Positions 1-7,830 of a stretch of 19,324 nt of DNA are shown here, piece after piece. Location of the stretch: the NCBI GenBank assembly GCA_046341775.1, contig JBKDQQ010000168.1:1-19324 (forward strand), given 5' to 3'. The position numbers and the translations under genes were made by a program. The notes beneath the pieces were generated by a model. The model did no database searches, was not told the DNA's origin, and saw nothing but the letters and a program-made list of their open reading frames with translations. The stretch comes from SXXH01 sp041165735. GTDB taxonomy: Bacteria; Planctomycetota; UBA1135; GCA-002686595. Numbering within the stretch: the stretch's first letter is position 1; each line of letters begins with the position of its first letter.

Positions 1-2530
1 ACTGGATGCTCCACTCGATCTGCAGCGCGGGGTTGTTGTCGGCCAGGGCCGAGATGTCGATCACCTGCGAGTTCCACGCGGTGTCCGCGAGGTTCGCCGT
101 CGGGTTGATGTACACCTGCGTGCCGTTGACGCGGATGCGCGCCTGGTCGCTGGCGGAGCCTTGCACCGTCAGCCAGCGCGTGAAGTAGAGCTTGACGCCC
201 GTGGCGCCCGAGGCGTGCAGGACCGGCGTGCGCAGCCACCTGTTGCGGTTGGCGGCGTAGGCGCCGTTGGTCGTCGTGGTGGTCGTGCCGTTGCCCATGT
301 CCGTGCCCCAGGCGTTGCTCGGGGTGTAGGCGTTGCCGGGATCGGCCCAGCCGTTGCCGGTGTCGCCGGCGGGCGTCTCGCGCTGCCAGTCGTCGGAGCC
401 GGCCGTGGCGCCGTGCGTCCAGCCTTCGTCCGAGGCGGTGTCGAAGGTCCACGAGCCGAGGATGCGCACGATGCCGATGTCGAAGTCGAGCACGGTCGAC
501 GGCGCGTTGGTCGGGAAGTTGGCCGCGTTGCCCAACGAGTCCTGCGCGCGCAGGTAGTACTCGACGGTGGCGGGGCTGACGATGCCCGGGATCTCGCCGC
601 GGTATTGGGTGCCGGAGACGAGCGTCATCGGCACGGCGTTGAAGGCGCCGGTGCCCGAGCGCCAGAAGAGCTGCACGCTCGACAGCGCGGGCGCCTGGTT
701 GGCCGACACGTTGGCCGTCACGACGTAGGGACCGACCTGGTTGGTCGTGTCGGGCAGGTTCGCCACGTTGGAGTAGCTGATCGACAGCAGCGCGACGCCC
801 GGGAAGCCTTGGTCCTTGAAGCCGTTGTCGATGTCGGCGTAGTGCGGCGTGCCGTTGTTGATGTTGCCGTCGTCGTCGTCGAGCGTCAGCCACTGGGTCT
901 CGATGATCGAGCGGATGCCGGTCTGGTTGTAGGAGTTCATCCAGCCGAGGAAGAGCGCGTTCGCCGTGGCGTCGCCGGCGGTGTTTCCGAGCGAGGTGTT
1001 GAGGCGGCTGCGGATCTTCCACATCGCGCCCATCCACACTTCGCCGTCCGTGTGGACCTGCCCGTAGCAGCCCGGCGTCGCGTCGCCGCAGAACTGGCGC
1101 GTGTTCGTGCCGGTGCGGATGAACCCGCCGGTCGTGGTGAAGTTGGCGCCCACGGTCGGCGTGTCTTGGATGTACATGGCGAATCCGTCGGCGTTGCCTT
1201 CGCCCATGCCGTCGGAGCCGTTGCCGGTGCCGTAGCGGTCGTTCATCCAGTGGCCCTGCTCGTGGTTGACGACCGTCGAGTAGGCCGTGTTGTTGCATCC
1301 TCCGCCCAGCGGGTAGTAGTTGGTCGAGCTGCCGTTGTAGAAGGCGTTGCAGCTGCCGGCCACCATGACGTTGGCGGTGGCCACGTAGTCGGCGGTCGAG
1401 TCGCTCGGGTTCACGCCGCGCACGAAGTCGCGCAGGATGTTGACTTGGCGGAAGGCGTTGGCCTGCGCCGTCGCGACCTCCGTCGGGGTCGTGTTCATGG
1501 CCACCACGTTGCCCGTCGGGTTGGCGAGCGTGGTCGTCAGGGTGTATTCGGCGCCGGCCGCGTTGAGGGCGTTGTTGAACGTGCCGACGTAGCTGAAGGT
1601 CGCCGAGACGGGCGCGTTCACGCCGACCAGCGTGAAGTTGCCGTTGGCGTCCGTCGTGGCCGTGACCGCGCCCGCGGTCACGCGCGCGTAGCGCATGGGG
1701 AACTGCTGCTCGGGGTTCGCCGCGGTGTCGGGGTTGAGGCCCGGGCTGGCGTTCGAGGTCACGGTGCCCGACACGTCGAAGAAGTGGATGCTCTCCGTGT
1801 GGCGGTAGAACGCGCCGCTCTGCGCGTCGATGTACATGTTCTTGCCGGCGGGTTCGAGGCCCTCGTGCTCGGCCTGGACGTTCACCTTCCACGCGAGGCG
1901 CGCCTGGCGGCCGCCGTCCACGTCGTGCTGGTCGATGACCAGCTCAGCCGGGTGCACGTGCGTCGGATCCATGTCGAGCTCGGCGCGGAAGCGCGCCACC
2001 GCGGTCTCCACGGCCGTGCGCGCGGCGATCGCCGGTGTGGTCGACATGCCTGCGATGCGCGGCGCGCCGGTGGTGTGGATGGACAGCACCGCGCCGTCCA
2101 TGGCGAACAGGACGTTGGCCCAGCCGTTCTCGACCGGCACGCCACCGACCATCTGGCGGAAGCGCACGGTCATCTTGTCCGTGCTGCCGGTCATGCCGAG
2201 GGGCAGGTGGAGGACGCGGACCAGGCTCAGGGTCGAGGACTCCATGCCGTGCCACAGTTCGGTCTCGCGCAGGGCCTCTTCGGCCAGGGTGGCGTACTGC
2301 AGGTCGTCGGTCGGACGGAAGGCGGGCGTGGTGCGGCCGCCCGAGAGGAGTTCCATCCAGCCACTCTCGCGCGAGACGTGCAGGCGCCAGTTGTCGCCGT
2401 GGCGGGCGCGCCAATCGGCGAGGAGGTCGGTGTGACGCGGCGTGGCGCGATCGAACTCGCCGACCTGCGCTTGCAGGGCCGTGGTGGAGGCGAGGACGGT
2501 CAGCAGACCGAGGGAGAGGTGGTTGCGCAT
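1..2530 (-). CDS. Secreted zinc metallopeptidase, fungalysin (M36)-like, C-terminus cut by window edge
   Basis: The frame opens at an ATG complementary to 2528-2530 and runs off the left edge, giving at least 843 residues. Residues 1-22 form a signal peptide ending ALQA|Q. Residues about 119-155 resemble an FTP propeptide (VRFRQMVGGVPVENGW), followed by a PepSY-like stretch and, at about 250-345, a carboxypeptidase-regulatory-like beta sandwich. The catalytic motif HEQGH is at residues 423-427 and the likely third zinc ligand is E444 in GMGEGNAD. Downstream GEVWMGAMW and a DDDDGNINNGTPH segment are typical of M36-like enzymes. After about residue 590 comes an Ig-like stretch (VEYYLRAQDSLGN) and then a MAM/jelly-roll-like domain. 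The enzyme is predicted to be exported as a zymogen and to degrade extracellular protein. The family call rests on motifs; an immune-inhibitor-A-like assignment is the alternative. The long open frame on the opposite strand is a GC-skew shadow. Confidence 0.88.
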   Translation of the reverse strand, partial: MRNHLSLGLLTVLASTTALQAQVGEFDRATPRHTDLLADWRARHGDNWRLHVSRESGWMELLSGGRTTPAFRPTDDLQYATLAEEALRETELWHGMESSTLSLVRVLHLPLGMTGSTDKMTVRFRQMVGGVPVENGWANVLFAMDGAVLSIHTTGAPRIAGMSTTPAIAARTAVETAVARFRAELDMDPTHVHPAELVIDQHDVDGGRQARLAWKVNVQAEHEGLEPAGKNMYIDAQSGAFYRHTESIHFFDVSGTVTSNASPGLNPDTAANPEQQFPMRYARVTAGAVTATTDANGNFTLVGVNAPVSATFSYVGTFNNALNAAGAEYTLTTTLANPTGNVVAMNTTPTEVATAQANAFRQVNILRDFVRGVNPSDSTADYVATANVMVAGSCNAFYNGSSTNYYPLGGGCNNTAYSTVVNHEQGHWMNDRYGTGNGSDGMGEGNADGFAMYIQDTPTVGANFTTTGGFIRTGTNTRQFCGDATPGCYGQVHTDGEVWMGAMWKIRSRLNTSLGNTAGDATANALFLGWMNSYNQTGIRSIIETQWLTLDDDDGNINNGTPHYADIDNGFKDQGFPGVALLSISYSNVANLPDTTNQVGPYVVTANVSANQAPALSSVQLFWRSGTGAFNAVPMTLVSGTQYRGEIPGIVSPATVEYYLRAQDSLGNAANFPTNAPSTVLDFDIGIVRILGSWTFDTASDEGWTHGATAGSDDWQRETPAGDTGNGWADPGNAYTPSNAWGTDMGNGTTTTTTNGAYAANRNRWLRTPVLHASGATGVKLYFTRWLTVQGSASDQARIRVNGTQVYINPTANLADTAWNSQVIDISALADNNPALQIEWSIQ

Positions 2531-2590
2531 GGTGCGGGCCGTCAAAGGGGACGGCGCGTTCGGCGGAGGGGGTGGGTAGGGGACGAGGAG

Positions 2591-2612
2591 CGCAGCTCTT
2601 CGCAAAGCTGCG
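2591..2612 (-). other. Stem-loop in the presumed 5' leader of the metallopeptidase
   Basis: CGCAGCT at 2591-2597 pairs with AGCTGCG at 2606-2612, and an inner TT/AA pairing can extend the stem past a single bulge. It lies about 60-80 nt upstream of the metallopeptidase ATG, just after the best promoter-like sequence. It could stabilise the mRNA or modulate translation. No long U-tract follows it, so it is not a classical terminator. Confidence 0.35.
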
Positions 2613-2633
2613 ACCTTGTACTTCTATAACTGC
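2611..2633 (-). promoter_or_regulatory. Candidate promoter of the metallopeptidase gene
   Basis: On the minus strand this reads as an AT-rich island containing TTATAGA and TACAAG, either of which could act as a -10 element (TAnnnT-like). It is the only such island upstream of the 2530 start and would give a leader of roughly 75-85 nt. No convincing -35 box is visible, so the call is tentative. Confidence 0.3.
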
Positions 2634-2929
2634 GCAGGGGCTTTCGTGGTTCCCCGAAGATGGCTCCAAACCTGCTCGGCGGGGCCGAAACGGGGCGCTT
2701 TCCACGCCCGGTCCGGCAAGCGGGCAGGCGACCCGAGGCGGTTCCCTCGGGGCCCGGCCAGCCATCCAGGATGATCTCGCGCACGCGGAAGAGTACCCCG
2801 AAACGCTGCGTTCGGCCGGGCGTGGCGGCGTCGCAAGGCCAAGCCCGGAAAAGCCTTTCAGCGACGCTGCCGAAGGGGGGGAGGCGGCGGGCCGCGCTCG
2901 GGATGCGGACCCCGGCCGGGGAGGCGGCC

Positions 2930-2965
2930 GTCGCCCGAGGAGTTGGAGTCGCCCGAGGAGTTGGA
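2930..2965. repeat. Perfect 18-bp tandem duplication
   Basis: GTCGCCCGAGGAGTTGGA occurs at 2930-2947 and again at 2948-2965 with no mismatch. The second copy ends one base before the microprotein stop codon (2966-2968 on the minus strand). An exact duplication in non-coding DNA suggests recent replication slippage. Confidence 0.9.
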
Positions 2966-3106
2966 TCAGACGAGCGCGATGTAGCCGAGCAGGGCGGCCA
3001 CCAACAGGGCGACCACGACTGCCGTCACGAGGCCGGTCGATGCAGCCTGACGCGGGTACGGGTGCAGCCGCGCATCGGCGGGGTTGGAGCCGGTCGGAGG
3101 AGGCAT
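2966..3106 (-). CDS. 46-residue single-pass membrane microprotein
   Basis: This short frame starts at the ATG complementary to 3104-3106 and ends with TGA at 2966-2968. Residues 1-23 are polar and proline-rich with a few basic residues (MPPPTGSNPADARLHPYPRQ). Residues 25-46 form one strongly hydrophobic stretch (LVTAVVVALLVAALLGYIAL), which is unlikely to arise by chance in DNA of this composition. The hydrophobic segment sits at the extreme C-terminus, as in tail-anchored proteins; a positive-inside N-terminus would also fit. There is no clear Shine-Dalgarno sequence. No family is recognised and the function is unknown. It faces away from the exported protein gene at 3298 and points toward the metallopeptidase, 435 bp downstream. 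Confidence 0.6.
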   Translation of the reverse strand: MPPPTGSNPADARLHPYPRQAASTGLVTAVVVALLVAALLGYIALV

Positions 3107-3297
3107 GGTGTGGATCCGGAGGTGCGGGTGCGTGGAGGCGTCGACGGAGTGCAGGCTCCCTGCGACCCTCTGGCTTCTGACTTACCACGGACTTGCGAAT
3201 CGTGGGGGCGATCTTGGTTAAGAAGGCGTGGAAAGCCCTTCAGATTCGTCCGTGCCCCTTTCAAGGTCGCGGGCGCGGGCGCAAGCTCCGTCCACTC

Positions 3298-6060
3298 ATG
3301 ATCACCCGATCCGTACGTCCGGCCTTGGCCGCCCTGGCGATCCTTCTGGGCGGTTTCTCACCCCTCGCCGCGGCCCAAAACCCCCTTCAGCCCGCGCTGG
3401 GGACCTTGGGTTGGTTGCCGCCGCCGGCCGGAGACGTGCGCCTCGCCGACCTGTTGCTGCACCAGGACGAGGTCGGGGGCGCCCTGCAGGAGCTGCAGAT
3501 GATCGACGGTGCGCCCGGCGGCGGTTTCGTCGCCGCGTGGCGCGACCTCCGCGATGGGCTCTTGGGCATCTATGTCGCTCGATTCGACGAGGACCTCGCC
3601 CTGCGCGAGCCCGAGCGTCCCATGTACGCCCCGCACACGGCGCGGCGCATCGATCCGTGCGTCTTCGCGTACGCGGATGGAGGCGGCGCCATCGCCTGGA
3701 CCAGCGTCCACGGCGGAGGATCGGCGCCGTGGTTGCGCGCCTTCGGGCCCGATGGCGCATGGCAATCGCCGCTCGAGTTCCTCGCGGCCGATCCGGCGCA
3801 GACTCCGACGGAGTTGCGCGCCGGCGGCATGGATCGACGGCGTCCGTTCGTCTTCGCCATCGATCCCGAGCACATGGGACTCGCGTGGGTCTGGCAGGAC
3901 CGCGTGCAGTACTCGTTGCGCAACAAGCGCGGCGATCCCTTGGCCGAGGTCGTCGACATCGGCAAGGGCGTGGTCGAGCCCGGCTTGGCGGCGGCGCCCG
4001 GCGTCGACGGCACGCTCCTCGTGGCGTGGCGCGGCGCGAACGGCGTGCGCGGTGCGCGCGGCGCGAAGGCGGGTGGGCGTTGGCAGGCGCACGACCTCGG
4101 CGCCGGCATCCCGCGCGCCGTGCGCGCTCGCGCGGAGGGCGGCTGGGCGCTGCTCGTGCAGGACGGCGACGGCGCGGTGCTGCGCTTGTGCGACGAGCGC
4201 TTGCGCGTCGTGCGCGAACAGCCGGTGGCGCGCGGCGTGGCCTTGGGGCTGGTGCAGGTCCGGGGGCTGTGGTGCGTGCTGGTCGACGCGGCGCCCGGCG
4301 CCTCGAGCGGCGCGGACGAGCGCGCGCGCCCCGACCGCCGCGGAGGAGGGCCGGCCCGCGGGCGCGGCGAAGGGCGTCAAGGAATTTTGACAGGTGCGCC
4401 GCCCGCGCCGTTCGCCCTCCTCGGCGGATACGCGCCGTCCATCGCGCCCTCCGCGCAGGGCAGGGGTGGCGGCGCGCCGACCGCTCCCGGCCAGGCGGGT
4501 GCAGGCCAGGCGGGTGCAGGGCAGGCGGGTGCAGGGCAGGCGGGACCGGGACAAGGCCGCGGCGCCACGCAGCCGCCGAGCGGCCGCGGCGGCGCGGCGC
4601 AGGCGGGCGCATCGGCCGCCAGCGCGCCGGCGTTGCACTTCCTCTCCGCCGCGGGCGAGCCCGTGGGCGAGGTGGTTCAGCCCCTGCCGACGGACGCGGT
4701 GCAACCCGCAGGTCCGCGCCTCGCCTCCGACGGTCGACGGCTCTTGTTCGGCTGGACCGATCGTCGCGCCGGAGATCCCGACGCGTGGGGGCGCCTCTTC
4801 GAAGTGTCCGAGTCCGGCGCGTGCGCGCCGCTCGTCGCCAAGCGCTTGAACACCGACATCGGCAGCAGCGACCAGCTCCATCCGATGGTCGCCTCGAACG
4901 GTTCGAGCGCCTTCGCCGCGTGGGGCGATCGACGCTTCGGCGCGGGGCGGATCCATGTGCGCGCCGTCGGCGCCGAGGGCTTGATGGGGCCCGAGATGTC
5001 GCTGCCGCGTCCGGCGCCGAAGGCGCGCTCCACAACGGACGAAGGCGCCCCGCCCGAGGCGCGCGTCCTGCCCGGCGCCGCGGATCGCCCGCATGCCGCC
5101 GTGTCCGCCGATGGCGCCGTGCTGGTGGCGTGGCGGCAGACCCACGAAGGACGCACCGCGCTGTGGGCGCAGGTGCTCGGCGCCGACGGCGCGGCGCTCG
5201 ACGAGCCGCAACTCGTCGAGGAGTCCGGCGCGGGCAAGGCACTCTCGCCGCCCTTCGCCATCGCATGGCGCGCGGCTGGAGCCGCGAAGTCCGGTTGGGC
5301 CATCGCGTGGACGCGCGGCGAGTTCGGCCAGCGCGACGAGAAGGACGGGGCCTTCGTCGCCAAGCTCGACGCGCGCGGCGCCCGCGTCGGCGCGCCGCAG
5401 CGCGCCAGCGATCCCGGCTCGTTGGCGCAGGAGGCGACCTTGGCGCAGATGACCGACGGCCGCGTGCTCGTCGCGTGGACCAGCCACGACGGCGATTCGC
5501 GCGCGGCGGGGTGGCGCCTGCAGGCGCGTTGGTTCGGCGCGGGGCTCGAGCGCCAAGGCGCGCAGTTCGGCTTCGAGGCGTCGCGGCGCGGCAACGACTG
5601 GGATCCCTCGTTGGCTCCGGCACCCGATGGCGGGTTCGCCGTGGCGTGGTGCTCCGGCCACCCCGGGGACCTGCTGCGCGACGTGTGCGTGCGGCTGCAC
5701 GATCGCGACGGCAAGCCCAAGGGGCCGATCCTCAGTCCTTGCCATCTCGGCAACGAGCAGGACTTCCCGGAGGTCGTGCGCCTCGCGGACGGCAGCTACG
5801 CCGTGGCGTGGGAGGACGACTTGTCCGGCCTCGACCAGACGCTCGTGCGGCGCATGCAGGCCGACGGACAGGGCATGCACGGCGACGATACGGCGCGCCT
5901 CTTGAACGAGTTGGAGACGGTCTTCGTCGGCGATCGCGTGGCGCCGCGCATCGCGCCCTTGGGCGAAGGCTTGGTGGCGGTCTTCGGCGACCGCCGGCGG
6001 TCCTTGGGGCTCGACGCGCGGGTCAAGGTGCTGGGCGCCGGCTTCGACGCGCGCCGCTAG
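3298..6060 (+). CDS. Exported beta-propeller-like repeat protein with low-complexity linker
   Basis: I chose the ATG at 3298 over the upstream in-frame ATG at 3193 because it begins a clean signal peptide (MITRSVRPALAALAILLGG, cleavage near AAA|Q), giving 920 residues. The body repeats a pattern in which a Gly-rich turn and AW are followed by D/R-rich residues, a short strand and a DG turn. Examples are GGFVAAWRDLRDG, GAVLVAWRQTHEG, GRVLVAWTSHDGD, GGFAVAWCSGHPGD and GSYAVAWEDDLSG. This is typical of bacterial secreted propellers whose blades carry a VAW motif. Residues about 345-440 break the pattern with a disordered Gly/Ala/Pro/Gln linker containing QAGAG repeats and one copy of the CTGTCAA dyad. 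No catalytic motif or sorting signal is visible. A role in binding or scaffolding outside the cell is an inference. The opposite-strand frame is a shadow. Confidence 0.8.
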   Translation: MITRSVRPALAALAILLGGFSPLAAAQNPLQPALGTLGWLPPPAGDVRLADLLLHQDEVGGALQELQMIDGAPGGGFVAAWRDLRDGLLGIYVARFDEDLALREPERPMYAPHTARRIDPCVFAYADGGGAIAWTSVHGGGSAPWLRAFGPDGAWQSPLEFLAADPAQTPTELRAGGMDRRRPFVFAIDPEHMGLAWVWQDRVQYSLRNKRGDPLAEVVDIGKGVVEPGLAAAPGVDGTLLVAWRGANGVRGARGAKAGGRWQAHDLGAGIPRAVRARAEGGWALLVQDGDGAVLRLCDERLRVVREQPVARGVALGLVQVRGLWCVLVDAAPGASSGADERARPDRRGGGPARGRGEGRQGILTGAPPAPFALLGGYAPSIAPSAQGRGGGAPTAPGQAGAGQAGAGQAGAGQAGPGQGRGATQPPSGRGGAAQAGASAASAPALHFLSAAGEPVGEVVQPLPTDAVQPAGPRLASDGRRLLFGWTDRRAGDPDAWGRLFEVSESGACAPLVAKRLNTDIGSSDQLHPMVASNGSSAFAAWGDRRFGAGRIHVRAVGAEGLMGPEMSLPRPAPKARSTTDEGAPPEARVLPGAADRPHAAVSADGAVLVAWRQTHEGRTALWAQVLGADGAALDEPQLVEESGAGKALSPPFAIAWRAAGAAKSGWAIAWTRGEFGQRDEKDGAFVAKLDARGARVGAPQRASDPGSLAQEATLAQMTDGRVLVAWTSHDGDSRAAGWRLQARWFGAGLERQGAQFGFEASRRGNDWDPSLAPAPDGGFAVAWCSGHPGDLLRDVCVRLHDRDGKPKGPILSPCHLGNEQDFPEVVRLADGSYAVAWEDDLSGLDQTLVRRMQADGQGMHGDDTARLLNELETVFVGDRVAPRIAPLGEGLVAVFGDRRRSLGLDARVKVLGAGFDARR
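4375..4393 (-). repeat. CTGTCAA-N8-GACG dyad, copy A
   Basis: On the minus strand this reads CTGTCAAAATTCCTTGACG. It is one of four copies in the window with the same TGTC-N10-GAC(A/G) spacing. It is an AT-rich patch inside the disordered linker of the exported repeat protein, where coding constraint is weak. Its role is unknown; see findings. Confidence 0.55.
4492..4551 (+). repeat. 15-bp tandem repeat encoding QAGAG
   Basis: Four in-frame 15-bp units lie at 4492-4506, 4507-4521, 4522-4536 and 4537-4551. The first three are near identical and encode QAGAG; the fourth is diverged and encodes QAGPG. Because 15 is a multiple of three, copy number can change without a frameshift. The segment is part of a flexible linker. 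Confidence 0.9.
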
Positions 6061-6173
6061 CCCTGGGAGCGCCTCGTCCGGGGCGAGCCGACGGGGTCGG
6101 ACCTCCGTTTGCGGCAACCCCGCGCATCGCGCAAGGTTGCGGCGCGGCGCGGCCACAGTCTCGGGCGGCGCTC

Positions 6174-6200
6174 GCAAGCGCGCGCGCCGTCCGCTAGCGT
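6174..6200 (+). promoter_or_regulatory. Promoter of pyruvate kinase (GCAAGC-N11-CCGCTAGCGT)
   Basis: GCAAGC at 6174-6179 is followed after 11 bases by CCGCTAGCGT, whose TAGCGT (6195-6200) fits a TAnnnT -10 element. The same two blocks with the same spacing precede the transhydrogenase gene at 17379-17405. A start site about 7 nt downstream would leave only a few bases before the ATG at 6211, implying a near-leaderless mRNA. This also supports choosing 6211 over the in-frame ATG at 6109. Confidence 0.5.
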
Positions 6201-6210
6201 GGTCCCTCCG

Positions 6211-7689
6211 ATGACTCCGACGCCTGCGACCTCCGGCAAACCGACTGCTTCACGAACCGGCGAGTCCACCACGCGCGCGCACACGAAGATCGTGGCGACC
6301 ATCGGCCCCGCCTCCGAGGAGCGCATCGGCGAGCTGATCGAGGCCGGCATGTCGGTGGCGCGCCTGAACCTGTCGCACGGCTCGGCCGAGGACTTCCTGC
6401 GGCGCGTGCAGAAGATCCGGCGCGAGGCCGAACTGCGCCAGGCGTCGGTGGGGATCCTGATCGACATCCAGGGCCCGAAGATGCGCATGGGCAAGTTCGA
6501 AGGCGGCGCGCGGCGGCTCGACAAGGGCAGCGTGCAGACGATCTTCGAAGGCAAGGGCCCGGCCAAGGCGGGCGAGGTCTGGTTCGACTTCGCCGGCTGG
6601 CGCGAAGGCGTCGAGCCCGGCCATCGCATCCTGCTCGCCGACGGCCAGTGCGAGATGGTGGCCGACGAGGTGCATGCCGACCGCATCGTCGGACACGTGA
6701 CGCGCGCTGGCGTCGTCAACGACAGGAAGGGCGTGCACTTCCCCGACTCGAACGTGCGCTATGAACTGCCCACCGACGAGGATCGCGCGAACCTCGAGCT
6801 GGCGCGCCAGGCGCAGGTCGACATGATCGGCATCTCGTTCGTGGCGCGCGCCTCCGAGATCCGCACGGTGCGCGCCTTGTGCCCCGGCGCGCTGATGGTG
6901 TCGAAGATCGAGCGGCAACTGGCGCTCGACAACCTCGACGAGCTCCTCGCGGAGACCGACGGCGTCATGGTGGCGCGCGGCGACCTGGGCGTGGAGGCGG
7001 AGCTCGAGCAGTTGCCGCTGATCCAGAAGTCGATCATCCAAGCCTCGATGCGCGCGGGACGCTTCACGATCACCGCCACGGAGATGCTCGAGTCGATGAT
7101 CACCTCGTCGCGCCCGACGCGCGCCGAGGTGGCGGACGTGGCGAACGCCGTGCTCGACGGCACGGACGCCTTGATGCTCTCGGCCGAGACCGCGGTGGGC
7201 CAGTACCCCATCGAGGCGGTCGCGACCATGGCGAAGATCGCCCGTGCGGTGGAGACCAGCCAGCGCTACCGCGACATCCCGCGACCGGCCTTCCGCGCCT
7301 CGGAGGCGACCTTCAGCAACGCCACGGCCCTGGCCGCGGTGCAGGCGGCCGAGGCGCTGCGCATCCCCCGCATCGTCGTGTTCACCGAGACCGGCAACAC
7401 GGTGCGCTTGATCTCGCGCTATCGGCCGACCGCCGAGGTGATCGCCCTGACGCCGCACCCGGCGACACTGCAGCACATGAGCGTGCTGGCCCACGTCCGC
7501 CCGATGCTCTTCCGCCGCGAGCGCAGCCTCGAGGACATGCTCTACATGGCCTCCGAGATGCTCGTCGTGCGCGGCCTCGCGCAGTACGGCGATTCGATCG
7601 TGTTCGTGGCCGGCGTGCCCGCCGCCATGAAGAGCACCACGAACGTGATGAAGCTGCACAAGATCGGCGAGGAAGTGCGGATGCACTGA
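6211..7689 (+). CDS. pyk: Pyruvate kinase
   Basis: The 492-residue product transfers phosphate from phosphoenolpyruvate to ADP, the last step of glycolysis, in the cytosol. Visible signatures are RLNLSHG (R51, N53, S55), the catalytic lysine in SKIER (K232), the metal-binding MVARGDLG (residues 253-260) and ATEMLESMI with PTRAEVADVANAVLDGTD. The length is normal and the C-terminal regulatory domain (TALAAVQAAEALRIPRIVVFTETG onward) is complete. The segment aligned to rabbit DTKGPEIRT reads DIQGPKMRM (I86, Q87, K90, M93); Gln and Lys at these places mark potassium-independent enzymes. About 25 residues precede the conserved KIVATIGP strand. The start at 6211 is supported by the promoter-like sequence immediately upstream. 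The gene stands alone, with 150 bp to the gene before it and 141 bp to the gene after it. Confidence 0.97.
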   Translation: MTPTPATSGKPTASRTGESTTRAHTKIVATIGPASEERIGELIEAGMSVARLNLSHGSAEDFLRRVQKIRREAELRQASVGILIDIQGPKMRMGKFEGGARRLDKGSVQTIFEGKGPAKAGEVWFDFAGWREGVEPGHRILLADGQCEMVADEVHADRIVGHVTRAGVVNDRKGVHFPDSNVRYELPTDEDRANLELARQAQVDMIGISFVARASEIRTVRALCPGALMVSKIERQLALDNLDELLAETDGVMVARGDLGVEAELEQLPLIQKSIIQASMRAGRFTITATEMLESMITSSRPTRAEVADVANAVLDGTDALMLSAETAVGQYPIEAVATMAKIARAVETSQRYRDIPRPAFRASEATFSNATALAAVQAAEALRIPRIVVFTETGNTVRLISRYRPTAEVIALTPHPATLQHMSVLAHVRPMLFRRERSLEDMLYMASEMLVVRGLAQYGDSIVFVAGVPAAMKSTTNVMKLHKIGEEVRMH

Positions 7690-7725
7690 CCGCGCACGCT
7701 GATCGCGCGCCGCGCGAGGGCGTGC

Positions 7726-7751
7726 GCGCCCCGCCGCCGCGCCCCGCCGCC
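7726..7751. repeat. 13-bp tandem duplication downstream of pyk
   Basis: GCGCCCCGCCGCC occurs at 7726-7738 and 7739-7751, within the 141-bp gap between pyk and the MinD/FlhG-type gene. It is a simple low-complexity GC duplication. No strong terminator hairpin with a U-tract is seen nearby. Confidence 0.7.
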
Positions 7752-7830
7752 GCGCCGTGCGGCGAGCTTCCTCCCCCCCCGACTCCCTCTCCCGCAACTT
7801 GATCCGCACCCAAGGTCGACGAGCCGCCTG

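Larger units (their letters stand above)
2531..2965. other. Non-coding stretch between the metallopeptidase start and the microprotein
   Basis: This 435-bp interval has no frame with recognisable protein features; the open frames crossing it are rich in Arg, Pro and Gly and look like noise. It holds a likely promoter and leader stem-loop for the metallopeptidase (2591-2633) and a perfect 18-bp tandem duplication at its right end. The 2600-2660 part is noticeably more AT-rich than its surroundings, as expected for a promoter. Confidence 0.6.

Noticed and set aside
161..2629. Long plus-strand open frame (822 codons) opposite the metallopeptidase
   Set aside because: Its translation is Arg/Val/Gly/His rich with no motif, while the minus strand gives a coherent signal peptide, FTP domain and HExxH enzyme. 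It is a codon-bias shadow.
2542..2784. 80-codon minus-strand frame in the intergenic region
   Set aside because: It has no hydrophobic or motif content, overlaps the presumed promoter and leader of the metallopeptidase, and reads as random GC-rich sequence.
3193..3297. Upstream start for the exported repeat protein
   Set aside because: It would add 35 basic residues before a textbook signal peptide; ATG 3298 is far more plausible.
4375..4393. TTGACAG as a -35 box of an internal promoter
   Set aside because: No TAnnnT element lies about 17 bases downstream at this copy or at the plus-strand TTGACAG of 9659 and 13880, so the shared feature is the dyad rather than a sigma-70 promoter.
3358..6177. 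Very long minus-strand and alternative plus-strand frames over the exported repeat protein
   Set aside because: They consist of Arg/Ala/Pro-rich sequence without repeats or signal peptide, whereas the 3298 frame has both.
6109..6210. Upstream start for pyruvate kinase
   Set aside because: The extra 34 residues are Arg/Ala-rich, unlike the family, and the promoter-like TAGCGT lies within them.
7726..7780. Possible CRISPR-like or terminator repeats between pyk and the ATPase gene
   Set aside because: Only one short GC duplication and a C-run are present, with no spacers and no hairpin plus U-tract.
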